Part shown: positions 39,801 through 47,874 of the stretch, piece by piece
How positions within the stretch are numbered: the first letter of the stretch is position 1
How the letters are laid out: each line of letters opens with the position of its first letter
From: Oligosphaera ethanolica
GTDB taxonomy: Bacteria; Verrucomicrobiota; Lentisphaeria; Oligosphaerales; Oligosphaeraceae
Reading direction: 5' to 3'
NCBI RefSeq assembly: GCF_030814695.1
Contig: NZ_JAUSVL010000001.1
Location: 1-64,000, forward strand
Length of the DNA stretch: 64,000 nt
Position numbers and translations under genes: made by a program
The notes under the pieces: generated by a model
Told to the model about the DNA's origin: nothing
What the model saw: only the letters and a program-made list of their open reading frames with translations
Databases searched by the model: none

Positions 39801-41124
39801 CAGCGGCGATCTCAGCAGCACCACACCCATCACCCTCAGCTTTCGCATCAGCACGGAGGAGAACCCGCCGGCAACGGCACCAATGGCACCAACAGCGCCA
39901 CCGGCCTTCCCTGACCGTCCCCTGCCACTGCTGGAAGCCCTCCGCCACTCCATACCCCATTTCATGACCCGGCGCGACAACGGCCACACGGTCATCGCCG
40001 GCTACCCGTGGTTCCTCGACTGGGGCCGCGACACTCTCATCTGCCTCCGCGGCATCATCGCCACCGGCATGTTCGCAGAAAGCCGCTCAATCATCAACCA
40101 ATTCGCTCTCTTCGAACAAGATGGAACAATCCCAAACATGATCCGCGGCAACGACCACTCGAACCGCGACACCTCCGATGCGCCCCTCTGGCTCTTCGCC
40201 GCCGTCCGCGATTTCATCGCCCAAGCACCCGCCGGAAAGGACATCCTTAAACTCGATTGCGGCGGCCGACCACTGCTCGCCGTCATGGAAAGCATCGCCC
40301 AAAACTACTGGCGCGGCATCGCCAACGGCATCCACGCCGACCACCAAAGTGCCCTGATCTTCAGCCCCGCCCACTTCACTTGGATGGACACCAACTACCC
40401 CGCCTGCACCCCACGCATGGGCTACCCCATCGAAATCCAGGCACTGTGGATCAACGCCCTGGACCTGCTCGCATCCCTCACCAATAAAACCATCTACAGC
40501 CAGCGACGCGACCTGGCCCGCGCAAGCGTCATGACCCTATTCCGCAAAAAAGACGCCCCGGGGCTCTACGACTGCCTCAACGCCACTCCCGGCACAGCTG
40601 CCGCCAGCGCCCAGCCCGATGACGCCTGCCGCCCCAACCAGCTCTTCGCTATCACTCTCGGCGCTATCAACGACGACGCCCTCCGCCGCAGCATCCTTGA
40701 CGCCTGCCAACCCCTCATGCTCCCCGCCGCCATCCGCAGCCTCGACGACGCACCCGTCCACTGCCCACTGCCCCTCCACGCACCCGACGGCACCCCCCTC
40801 AACAACCCCAAACGACCATACCAGGGCCACTACCAGGGCCCCGAAGACAGCCACCGCAAACCCGCCTACCATAACGGCACCGGCTGGGCTTGGGTCATGC
40901 CCAGCTTCTGTGAAGCACTCACCATCTGCTACGGCAAAAACGCGACGCCAGCCGCCAAAGCATGGCTCGGAACCGCCGCCCGCACCATGACTCAGGGCTG
41001 CGTCGGCTTCCTACCCGAAATCTGCGACGGCGATGCGCCACATGCACCCAAAGGCTGCGTCGCCCAAGCCTGGAGCTCGACCGAATTCTTCCGCGTCCTC
41101 AAATTCGTCGCCAATTTGACCTGA
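36850..41124 (+). CDS. Bifunctional glycogen debranching enzyme, eukaryotic AGL type
   Basis: 1424 residues, far longer than bacterial GlgX. The N-terminal GH13 domain holds the nucleophile Asp326 (GVDGFRCDAGYM), acid/base Glu355 (FFLEGLGG) and Asp414 (AETHDNSR), giving 4-alpha-glucanotransferase activity. The C-terminal part (about 1010-1424) is an amylo-alpha-1,6-glucosidase domain, with YPWFLDWGRDTLICLRG, DGTIPNMIRGNDHSNRDTSD and HNGTGWAWVMPSFCEAL. The middle region (about 590-1000) is beta-rich. It is cytosolic and would trim limit dextrin to free glucose. A CBM48 protein and glycogen synthase follow on the same strand. Confidence 0.9.
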   Translation: MPLTQIPAPGAKLVRFAGDCLDVLLTLPDSRPGRAFVRSNLGQAAIRRAEIIANIEEHKAILGRDWRDLPMHDDGNGQFSITLPLNDVGVFDLKSFFIPDDGGETIWCRGDNTRVKIEPSRCAGGNTIYNAFIRQFGKNRSGGAWTQKHHDAEALLDKDGYTVIPPSGSFNDLAQELHFIIDTLGFRIIQLLPIHPTPTTFARMGRFGSPFAPLDFFTVDSSMAIFNRHRTPLEQFVELVDAIHAHDAKVIIDLPAAHTGWGSTFQVHSPEWFSRNPDGSFQSPGAWGVTWEDLCKMNFQNQALWKSLAEVFLHWCRLGVDGFRCDAGYMIPQPVWTYISAKVRQEYPDTIFFLEGLGGTLASTALLLQDGGLNWAYSEQFQQFGFDALKNYTQFAIDFSDQVGMLINFAETHDNSRLAATSPAWAALRSMTAALLAPGGGFAIANGVEWLASEKIDVHQAASLNWGAQDNLVELIRSLNLLLLNHPAFEAHATLRVLNHDSSGNAIALLRTPADDSAAPVLVVVNPHEQEHATLQWPVSSFDPGKAPVDLVSGRHVQVDKHGDRAALIIQPAAAFCLAAAAPAPQRRPSNWQCYRDRVLDFFVDFHGFGNMADVDVDQLADLLWENPPAFVRQALTAASYQPVIEWRPGHDERRLVTVPPAHLLYVHHDKPFRVSAWRGDTCIQRKTALSRKHGGFFALLQPLNTTRQARQDEIVDLKLELFCHQSQAKAAAPCQNLHAQLLLAADGDRQRVSLSLPAAAITPAHAGLCCSDLGAYTLARASWGAIASQYDALLAANLDQKVPVDRVVMLSRCRAWVICRDFSQELNLDCQTLFRASYNNCLHWQFAVPSGMGQTVWVDAVLTLDRHDNAVSIRFSRPPAPAEDDNSLDPAQAVTLVVRPDIEDRSNHHATKAYTGPEQLFPQAISAAQRHFVFNPGHGHRLQATADHAVFHAKPEWSYVVPYPVEKERGLGDSGDLFSPGYFSGDLSSTTPITLSFRISTEENPPATAPMAPTAPPAFPDRPLPLLEALRHSIPHFMTRRDNGHTVIAGYPWFLDWGRDTLICLRGIIATGMFAESRSIINQFALFEQDGTIPNMIRGNDHSNRDTSDAPLWLFAAVRDFIAQAPAGKDILKLDCGGRPLLAVMESIAQNYWRGIANGIHADHQSALIFSPAHFTWMDTNYPACTPRMGYPIEIQALWINALDLLASLTNKTIYSQRRDLARASVMTLFRKKDAPGLYDCLNATPGTAAASAQPDDACRPNQLFAITLGAINDDALRRSILDACQPLMLPAAIRSLDDAPVHCPLPLHAPDGTPLNNPKRPYQGHYQGPEDSHRKPAYHNGTGWAWVMPSFCEALTICYGKNATPAAKAWLGTAARTMTQGCVGFLPEICDGDAPHAPKGCVAQAWSSTEFFRVLKFVANLT

Positions 41125-41134
41125 AAATAACACA

Positions 41135-41287
41135 GTGATCTCGGTGATCTCGGTGGACGCGGTGGACGCGGTGGACGCAGTGGACGCAGTGGACGCGGTG
41201 GACGCAGTGGACTCGGTGGACACAGTGATCTCGGTGGACGCGGTGGACGCGGTGGACGCGGTGGACGCAGTGGACGCGGTGGACTCC
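41135..41287. repeat. 9-bp minisatellite, 17 units
   Basis: Exactly 17 units of 9 bp (GTGGACGCG with GTGATCTCG and GTGGACTCG variants), starting 10 bp after the debranching-enzyme stop. The unit type is shared with 9385, 27185 and 58415. It reads VDA-repeats in one frame, with no start site or domain. Confidence 0.9.
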
Positions 41288-41369
41288 TATGAAACCCGAT
41301 GCTCTTCATTTAACGGTATCCATGGCACTTGTTCAACCAAGCAGCCTTTTCTCGTCGTGCATTTCCGCC

Positions 41370-41712
41370 GCGAAGCGGCAGAAGCGCTGAAAGCGCGAAA
41401 CATACTAGCCCAGGGCAAGCGGCGCCGAAGGCGCGCGCCGCCCTGGGTAGCGTGTCCTTTACGCCCGTGTTCCTCGGCCCCTTTGGTCCCAGTCGGCGAA
41501 GCTGACTGGGACCAAAGGGGCAATGGAACTCACTAGCTTGCCTAGGGTTGACGTCGGCGGCATATCGGGCATCCAATATCAATCGCTCCTATGAAACCCG
41601 CTGCCACAAAGGTCGGCGGAAATCAAGGTCGGATGGTTGGGCGGCGGCGGGCCGTGGGTTTCCTGCAAATTGTCCCAGCGAAGCGCCGGGGTGTACACTG
41701 ACCGATTGCGTT
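41370..41712. repeat. Composite repeat copy 3 (left arm and central hairpin) plus one CTCCTATGAAACCC repeat
   Basis: The left arm is 41370-41455. The central stem arms are gcccctttggtcccagtc (41477-41494) and its complement (41504-41521). The right arm is absent. The repeat of 5802-6318 follows (41584-41712), ending ctgaccgattgcg. The stretch 41288-41369 is unassigned. Confidence 0.75.
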
Positions 41713-41757
41713 CTTTTCCCCTCACCCAATCCTAACTGCATGCTAACCCGCAAGTAA

Positions 41758-41785
41758 TTGCTATTTGCACTTCCACTAATATATT
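41758..41785 (+). promoter_or_regulatory. Possible sigma-70-type promoter for the CBM48 gene
   Basis: TTGCTA (41758-41763), 16 bp, then TATATT (41780-41785), in an A+T-rich patch 59 bp before the start. Weak on sequence alone. Confidence 0.4.
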
Positions 41786-41843
41786 AAAGTTCAAGTCATT
41801 AGAGAAAAAACTATTCATTTCCCCAGCATAGGAGGACCTCACC

Positions 41844-42158
41844 ATGAAAAAGACGCTCAAGCCCGAAAACACGGCGACGACGACCGTCCGTCTGGCGCGC
41901 AAACGCGTGATTTTCACTGCCAAGGCTCGCCCCGGCGCCACGGTTTTTCTCGCCGGCAGTTTCAATGACTGGAACAACAGCGACAAGGAAATGAAGGACA
42001 AGCAGGGCAACGGCCTTTTCACTGCCATCTGTTACCTGCCCGCAGGCACCTACGAATACAAGTTTTTTATTGATGGCGTCTGGTGCACCGACACAACAAA
42101 CCCCAATGTCGTCAGCACCCCGCTCAACACGCTAAACAGCATCATCGAAGTCAAGTAA
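41844..42158 (+). CDS. Stand-alone CBM48/AMPK-type glycogen-binding protein
   Basis: 104 residues. AGGAGG lies 8 bp before the ATG, a strong site. Residues 20-100 match the glycogen-binding module of AMPK beta subunits and branching enzymes: VFLAGSFNDWNN, LPAGTYEYKFFIDGVWCTD, then NPNVVSTPLNTLNSIIEVK. No catalytic domain is attached. Its place between debranching enzyme and glycogen synthase suggests it targets an enzyme to glycogen or senses it. Confidence 0.88.
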   Translation: MKKTLKPENTATTTVRLARKRVIFTAKARPGATVFLAGSFNDWNNSDKEMKDKQGNGLFTAICYLPAGTYEYKFFIDGVWCTDTTNPNVVSTPLNTLNSIIEVK

Positions 42159-42441
42159 CCGACCATTATTTCGTCTCAGCCCCTCGCCATCTCACCGTAT
42201 GCCAAGCCCTGCAAATTTACAGCCCAGTGGCAGTCAGGACGCCTTGGCAGGGGATGGCACTACGCTAATACGGGCAAGGTCCTGTGCTTGCCTTGACCAT
42301 CCGCGGCAGCTGCTGCGTAGCTCTGGCCGCAGTTCGCAGCCGCACCAAAACGTCGTCATACACCATGGGGACGGGGAAGTGCCGACAGGCCCTCGCCAAC
42401 CGGCAATAGGTTGTTTCGTGATCGAGAATTAGGGAGAGGCA
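42159..42441. other. Spacer with nothing recognised
   Basis: 283 bp between the CBM48 protein and glycogen synthase. A possible ribosome site (AGGGAGAGG) precedes the synthase ATG. No repeat, gene or terminator stands out. Confidence 0.5.
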
Positions 42442-44010
42442 ATGCCGCTTAAGAAGCAAACAAACAAAAAAATCAAGGTTCTGATTGTCACCCCGGAGAT
42501 TACCTACCTGCCGGCCGGCATGGGCAATATTGCCAACAAGCTGTCGGCGAAAGCCGGTGGCATGGCCGACGTTTCGGCGTCCTTGGTCGCGGCCCTCTAC
42601 AACAAAGGCGTCGATGTCCACGTCGCCCTGCCCCATTACCGTCGCATGTTCCACGTGGAAATCGCCGATCTGCTTGACGCCAAGCTCGCCCAATACCAGC
42701 AGACCCTCCACCCCGAAGGCGAGGAAACCCAGCGCATTCACCTCGCTGAAGACCGCATGTTCTACTACCGCGAACATGTCTACAGCAACTACACCGAAGA
42801 CTGCCTGAAAATGAGCCTGGCCTTCCAGCGCGAAGTCATCAACAACATCATCCCCGCTGTCCGCCCCGACCTCATTCATTGCAACGACTGGATGACCGGC
42901 CTCATCCCCGGTTACGCCCGCCGCCTCGGCATCCCCAGCCTCTTCACCGTCCATAATATCCACACCCAGGAAACGACGCTCGAAGCGATTGAAAATTACG
43001 GCATCGACACCGCCATCTTCTGGCAGAACATCTACTACCAACGCCCACCCCTCAACTACGAGGAAAGCCGCGCGAACAACCGCATCGACCTGCTCGCCAG
43101 CGGTATCTTCGGCGCCCACTTCATCAATACCGTCAGCCCAACGTTCCTCCGGGAAGTCGTCAACGGCATGCATGATTTCGTACCCCCGCAAATCCGCCGT
43201 GAAATGGCCAACAAATACCACGCCGGCTGCGCTAAGGGCATCCTCAATGCTCCCGACCCAGACTACAATCCCAGTAGCGACGACGCCCTGGCCGCGACTT
43301 ACGATGCCGCCGACCACGTCGCCAAAAAACGCCTGAACAAAACGGCCTTCCAGAAAGCCGTCGGTCTTAAGGTCAATCCCAACGCACCGCTCTTTTTCTG
43401 GCCGTCGCGCCTTGATCCTATCCAGAAAGGGCCGCAACTGCTCTCCGAAATCCTCTACCAGGTCGTCCACGACTACTGGCCGCGCCAACTCCAGGTCGCC
43501 TTCGTCGCCGATGGGCCCTATCACCAGTGTTTTAAGGACATCGTCGCCTTCCATGGCCTCCAGGACCGCGTCGCCGTTTGTCATTTCAATGAAAAGCTCT
43601 CGCGCCTGGGCTACGCTGCGTCAGACTTCGTGCTGATGCCATCGCTCTTCGAGCCCTGCGGTCTCCCGCAAATGATCGGCCCCCTCTACGGCAGTCTGCC
43701 CGTCGTCCACGACACCGGCGGCCTGCACGACACCATCACCCACATGGAAGCCGGTCACAAAAGTGGCAACGGCTTCGTCTTCAAATACTACGACAGCGCC
43801 GGCCTGCGCTGGGCCATCGACCAGGCCATGAGCTTCTACGAGCAGATCACCCCCGTCAAGGAAGCCGAGATTGCCCGCATCATGACCGATGCCGCCAAGA
43901 CCTTCATTCACCCCAACACCGCCCAGGCATACATCGCTCTCTACGAACAAATGCTCAAGCGGCCCCTTGTACCTGACGTCTCCGTTGTCGACACCGACAC
44001 CCAGGGATAA
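42442..44010 (+). CDS. glgA: Glycogen synthase, GT5 family
   Basis: 522 residues. It extends alpha-1,4-glucan from ADP- or UDP-glucose. The N-terminal nucleotide-sugar motif is KAGGMADVSASLV (37-49). The HCNDWMTGLIPGY segment follows, and the C-terminal GT-B motifs are FFWPSRLDPIQKGPQLL and FEPCGLPQMIGPLYGSLPVV with TGGLHDT. Together with the debranching enzyme and CBM48 protein upstream it forms a glycogen locus; branching enzyme and ADP-glucose pyrophosphorylase are not in this window. Confidence 0.9.
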   Translation: MPLKKQTNKKIKVLIVTPEITYLPAGMGNIANKLSAKAGGMADVSASLVAALYNKGVDVHVALPHYRRMFHVEIADLLDAKLAQYQQTLHPEGEETQRIHLAEDRMFYYREHVYSNYTEDCLKMSLAFQREVINNIIPAVRPDLIHCNDWMTGLIPGYARRLGIPSLFTVHNIHTQETTLEAIENYGIDTAIFWQNIYYQRPPLNYEESRANNRIDLLASGIFGAHFINTVSPTFLREVVNGMHDFVPPQIRREMANKYHAGCAKGILNAPDPDYNPSSDDALAATYDAADHVAKKRLNKTAFQKAVGLKVNPNAPLFFWPSRLDPIQKGPQLLSEILYQVVHDYWPRQLQVAFVADGPYHQCFKDIVAFHGLQDRVAVCHFNEKLSRLGYAASDFVLMPSLFEPCGLPQMIGPLYGSLPVVHDTGGLHDTITHMEAGHKSGNGFVFKYYDSAGLRWAIDQAMSFYEQITPVKEAEIARIMTDAAKTFIHPNTAQAYIALYEQMLKRPLVPDVSVVDTDTQG

Positions 44011-44017
44011 GCGCTCG

Positions 44018-44368
44018 ATGTCATTGTTTGATGCACAACATTTCTATGACGAAATCTGCCAGGCCGCCATTGCTTTCTTCGATCTTACCAGCAAAGAGGC
44101 CCTGCCCATTGTCAGCGATCTTCTCGGCTGCCTTGAAGAAGAAGCCGGCGTGCTGGCCAAAAATGCCGACCAACCCGCAACGACTAAGTACCTGCTCGCA
44201 TACGACAACATCGCCACCGTCGCCAAAAAACTGCAGACCAACGAGCTACTCGGCATGCTCAACCGTCTTGGCAAATGCAGCATGCCAGTACACGCGGAGG
44301 AACGCAAACGCGTCATCGATGAAATGTTGAAACGACTTGCCGCCGCCCGCACCCTGCACCCGCTCTGA
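44018..44368 (+). CDS. Small helical protein of unknown function
   Basis: 116 residues from the ATG at 44018, 7 bp after the glgA stop. No family recognised. It is predicted all-helical, with acidic/amphipathic segments (EALPIVSDLLGCLEEEAGVL, TNELLGMLNRLGKC). There is no signal peptide or membrane helix. Tight spacing suggests it is made with glycogen synthase. Confidence 0.65.
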   Translation: MSLFDAQHFYDEICQAAIAFFDLTSKEALPIVSDLLGCLEEEAGVLAKNADQPATTKYLLAYDNIATVAKKLQTNELLGMLNRLGKCSMPVHAEERKRVIDEMLKRLAAARTLHPL

Positions 44369-44417
44369 GCCCCAAGCCAGACGCCACCGCCCGTCCAAGC
44401 CCAACCAACAAAACACC

Positions 44418-45461
44418 ATGACTGCGCCTGAACTGAAAATCATGACCCTCGACCAGGCAGTCGCCTGGCAAACCGCGATCCGCCGCGAACACAAAACCCT
44501 CGCCGTCACCAACGGCGCCTTCGACCTCCTTCACCGCGGCCACGTCGAATACCTTAACCAGGCCGCAGCAGAGGCCGATGCACTCCTCGTCGCCGTCAAT
44601 AGCGACGCGTCCGTCAAGCAACTCAAAGGCCCCGAGCGGCCGCTGGTCGGCGAACAGGACCGCGCCATGCTCCTGGCCAGCCTCCAAGCCGTGAGCGCCG
44701 TCGTCATCTTCAACGGCCCCAAACCCGTGGACGTCTTCTCGGTCATCCATCCCGATGTCTACGTCAAAGGCGGCGACTACACCGAAGACAGCCTCGACCG
44801 CGAAGAACACGCCCTGCTCAAAAGGGCTGGCGCGCGCTTTGTCTTCATTCCTTTCGTCGCTGGCTTTTCCACCACCAGCATCGTCCGCCGCCTCCGCGAC
44901 GGCGGCAGCGCCCCAGCGGCCAGCCACGGCACCGCCGGACCGGCCCTCAACAACGCCCTCGACACAATCTTCTGCCGCCGCAGCGTCCGCCATTATCAAC
45001 TCCGACCGGTGGCCGACGAACACCTCGTCGCCATCCTCCAGGCGGCCATGGCAGCGCCATCAGCCTGCGCCAAAGACCCATGGCAATTTCATGTGCTGAA
45101 AAATGACGGCCTGCGCACTGACATCGCCGCCGTCCTCCCCAACGGCCGCTTTCTGGCCCAAGCCCCCACGGGCATCGTCGTCTGCGGCGACCTCCGCCGC
45201 GCCCATGGCGCCGAGCTGTCCTACCTCATCCAGGACTGTGCCGCCGCCATTGAAAATCTCTTACTGGCAGTCAGCCAGCTCGGTCTTGGCGCCTGCTGGC
45301 TCGGCGTCCATCCCCGCCAGGACCGCGTTGACGCCATCCGGCAGCTCCTCAAACAGCCCGCTGAGATCATCCCCATCGCCGTCATCGCCATCGGCTGGCC
45401 GGCCGAACACCCGCCCAAACGCAGCCGCTACCGCGATGACGCCATCCACTGGGAAGTATAA
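44418..45461 (+). CDS. Fusion of HldE2-type nucleotidyltransferase and nitroreductase-like domain
   Basis: 347 residues from the ATG at 44418. Residues 26-162 match the cytidylyltransferase-like adenylyltransferase of HldE: NGAFDLLHRGHVEYL with HxGH (39-42), LKGPERPLVGEQDRA, and VKGGDYTED. Residues 184-345 match the FMN nitroreductase fold: CRRSVRHYQLRPVADEHL, then AAMAAPSACAKDPWQFHVL and GLGACWLGVHP. HldE2 activates heptose 1-phosphate for LPS. The second domain would be an NAD(P)H-FMN oxidoreductase. The fusion is continuous, with no sign of a frameshift. Confidence 0.85.
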   Translation: MTAPELKIMTLDQAVAWQTAIRREHKTLAVTNGAFDLLHRGHVEYLNQAAAEADALLVAVNSDASVKQLKGPERPLVGEQDRAMLLASLQAVSAVVIFNGPKPVDVFSVIHPDVYVKGGDYTEDSLDREEHALLKRAGARFVFIPFVAGFSTTSIVRRLRDGGSAPAASHGTAGPALNNALDTIFCRRSVRHYQLRPVADEHLVAILQAAMAAPSACAKDPWQFHVLKNDGLRTDIAAVLPNGRFLAQAPTGIVVCGDLRRAHGAELSYLIQDCAAAIENLLLAVSQLGLGACWLGVHPRQDRVDAIRQLLKQPAEIIPIAVIAIGWPAEHPPKRSRYRDDAIHWEV

Positions 45462-45488
45462 ATTCCTCAACCAACTAGGCAGAACAAC

Positions 45489-46283
45489 ATGACCATGACC
45501 GTCGTCGATCAATTCACCACTCATTGCGGCGAAGTGGTCACCATCAAGCTGATCATCCCCCCGGCGCCGACCTACGCCAAAGACATCCGCAGTTTCCTCG
45601 CCTGGATCGACGCCGAGAACTTCCGCAGCATCACGTCGCGCCTGGCGGGTCTCTTTCACGATGTCAGCGACGACCGCTATTTCTTTGCGGAAATCGACGG
45701 CGAAATCGTCGGCCAGATGTGGTACGGCTGGGGACGCCACGATCAGCCCGCCGCCAACTTCGGCCAGGTCTTCGTCGCCGCCCGCCACCGCAAGAAGGGC
45801 ATCGCCGAACGGCTCTTCGCCGCGTTCTCAAAGCACTTCTTTGACAACAGCCCGCCTATCGCGGCGTTCTGCACCACCGGCTCCGAATGGGTCGCCAATA
45901 TCTACCGCGCCGGAGGCTTCCGCACCATCGCCCCCAAGGCCGGCTGTGGCCCGCTTTACTGCCCAAAGCCCGGGCAACCCGAGACCTTCGCTGAGTTCAC
46001 TGACAACTTCTACCGCGGGCAATGCACTGAGCGCGCCCTGGCCATTCCTGGCACTATGGAGTACCGCCACGAAATCGACTGCGTCCTCAAATTCACCCTG
46101 ATCCACAAAGGCCTGCTGCCCGACCCCTTCCCCAGTTTCCAGCAGGCCTTCTATGATCACTGCGATGGCAAGGGCGACTTGCAGGTCTTCATGTCCCCAC
46201 ACCAGCGCCCGCTGGGCTGGCGCTTTACCCCAAGCGACGGCTCTGCACCACGTGGCATCATGCACCCCGAGTGCAAAATCTAG
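45489..46283 (+). CDS. GNAT-family N-acetyltransferase
   Basis: 264 residues. The acetyl-CoA motif is QVFVAARHRKKGIAERLF (about 95-112), the family's R/Q-x-x-G-x-G/A loop in a loose form. The N-terminal 60 residues and the long C-terminal part (about 165-264) have no match that I recognise. The acceptor is unknown. It starts 27 bp after the fusion gene. Confidence 0.75.
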   Translation: MTMTVVDQFTTHCGEVVTIKLIIPPAPTYAKDIRSFLAWIDAENFRSITSRLAGLFHDVSDDRYFFAEIDGEIVGQMWYGWGRHDQPAANFGQVFVAARHRKKGIAERLFAAFSKHFFDNSPPIAAFCTTGSEWVANIYRAGGFRTIAPKAGCGPLYCPKPGQPETFAEFTDNFYRGQCTERALAIPGTMEYRHEIDCVLKFTLIHKGLLPDPFPSFQQAFYDHCDGKGDLQVFMSPHQRPLGWRFTPSDGSAPRGIMHPECKI

Positions 46284-46332
46284 AGCTGAGCCGATAAATC
46301 CCAGGCGCTGAGCCGAAGAGGGATAGGGGGGA

Positions 46333-46377
46333 GCGCAAGGGGACGGGAAAAGGCAATGCCCCTTCCCGCCCCCTCGC
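46333..46377. terminator. Hairpin between convergent genes
   Basis: Arms around aaggggacgggaa and ttcccgccccct pair, with a short inner ggca/tgcc hairpin. It lies between a plus-strand and a minus-strand stop, so it could serve both. There is no clear U-run. Confidence 0.4.
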
Positions 46378-46410
46378 AAAAACAAACGGTGCTTTTCGAA
46401 CAAGCTCTAT

Positions 46411-47628
46411 CTACCAGCTGTAAGCCTCCGGACGGCGTTCCTTGATGTAGAGCTGGTAGGGATCGCCGAACGACGGCCCGACCGACAACCAGAAACTGCG
46501 CTTACGCTCGTTGAGGTCGATCTCGGCAAAGGCAAAGCCGCCGCGCTCCGTCGTCGCTGCCAGCCAGCTGCCATCACGGTCAAGAATGGCCGACGGCACC
46601 TTCGGATCACAGATGGACACCACCATCGGCAGGCTGTTGTCAATACAGCGCGTGGACCAGGTCTTGCTCCAGTGCGACTCCTTGGCATCTCCAGCCAGCG
46701 GAAACACCAGCAGCTCCGCACCATTGAGACGCAACTGCCGGGCGCTTTCGCAAAACCAGTTGTCCCAGCAGACGGCGATGCCAATGCGCCCGAAGTCCAG
46801 CTCAAACACGGGAAAGCCGGTGCCCGGAATAATGCCGCTGGCCATCTCACCAGTGGTCAGATGGACCTTGCGGTAACAGCCGTGCAACTTCCCCTCGCGA
46901 TTCACGATAAAGGCCGTGTTGTGAATCTGCCCATTGGGCTCCTTCTCGTGGATGTTCGCCACTATCCAGGTCCGATACTGCGCCGCATAGCGACTGCACA
47001 GCGAATAGGTCACGCCGCCCGGCAACGCCTCGGCGCGCTCATGCATGCTTGCGTTGACCCCGCGGAAGGTGTGACATTCCGGAAACACGATCAGATCAAG
47101 ATCGTTCACCGACCGGCAGATGTGCGCCAGGGCGTCCTCAAATATCTGCAGATTCTTCTCCAGCGTCGCCGCCGGCGCCGGTTTGATATTCGCCGCCGCC
47201 AACCGTACCATGCGCTTGGGCAACGGCGCGCACTCATCCACCCGGATGTCCCGAAAGACCGTCCGTCCCGCCCGCCACTTGAACATGCACATGATCTCCA
47301 GACGTACGCAGCCATCAGGCACGGTAAACGTTTCGTCAAAACGCCGCAGAACCGGCGTGTCATCACGGCATTCAACATAATCACGCTGCTCCGGCGGCAA
47401 CGACCGATCGGCACGACACCACGACAACACCAGGCTGGCGTTGTTCTTAACCTCCGCCGGCACATCGGCCCAAGCGCTGACCCGACACCCCCGACCCGGT
47501 CTCACCCCGCATTCACCCGTCCACATGCCCACGCTCTCGGCAACAGGGAGCTCAATGCTAAGAGAACCGTCTTCCTGACTAAACACCGGCGGCTTGACTG
47601 TATCAGGCGCGCTCGCTTTCCATTCCAT
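46411..47628 (-). CDS. Nitrilase-superfamily hydrolase with N-terminal beta-sandwich-like domain
   Basis: 405 residues from the ATG at 47628, which has AAGGAGG 6 bp upstream. Residues 138-400 are a carbon-nitrogen hydrolase: E184 (VFPECHTF), K254 (CYRKVHL) and C287 (AVCWDNW). The first 135 residues read as a beta-sandwich or binding-module domain (FRDIRVDECA at its end, as in carbohydrate-binding modules). There is no signal peptide. Such a two-domain layout suggests a sugar-linked amide as substrate, which is an inference. Confidence 0.82.
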   Translation of the reverse strand: MEWKASAPDTVKPPVFSQEDGSLSIELPVAESVGMWTGECGVRPGRGCRVSAWADVPAEVKNNASLVLSWCRADRSLPPEQRDYVECRDDTPVLRRFDETFTVPDGCVRLEIMCMFKWRAGRTVFRDIRVDECAPLPKRMVRLAAANIKPAPAATLEKNLQIFEDALAHICRSVNDLDLIVFPECHTFRGVNASMHERAEALPGGVTYSLCSRYAAQYRTWIVANIHEKEPNGQIHNTAFIVNREGKLHGCYRKVHLTTGEMASGIIPGTGFPVFELDFGRIGIAVCWDNWFCESARQLRLNGAELLVFPLAGDAKESHWSKTWSTRCIDNSLPMVVSICDPKVPSAILDRDGSWLAATTERGGFAFAEIDLNERKRSFWLSVGPSFGDPYQLYIKERRPEAYSW

Positions 47629-47874
47629 CACCGACCTCCTTGTCATCACCATGCGTTTACACACCGTGTCGGCAGACACCATCTGGCGCCGCCAATGAAT
47701 TGCTCGTTTACTCTAGGCGGGCAAGCCAACGCTGCAACCCCCTACGACCGCCCCACGTCTTTTCTCAGTGAAATGTGCTATCTTTTCGCGATTGTCCACC
47801 TTGCCACACTCATCTTGCGTCTATACACTACTTGCTCACCCTAAGTCTACTCAATCCCAACCAAGGACGACGCC

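Noticed and set aside
41135..41536. Reading frames of VDA repeats over the minisatellites (also at 9381, 27071 and 58336).
   Set aside because: A 9-bp repeat opens all frames. There is no ribosome site or domain and the frames run into dispersed repeats.
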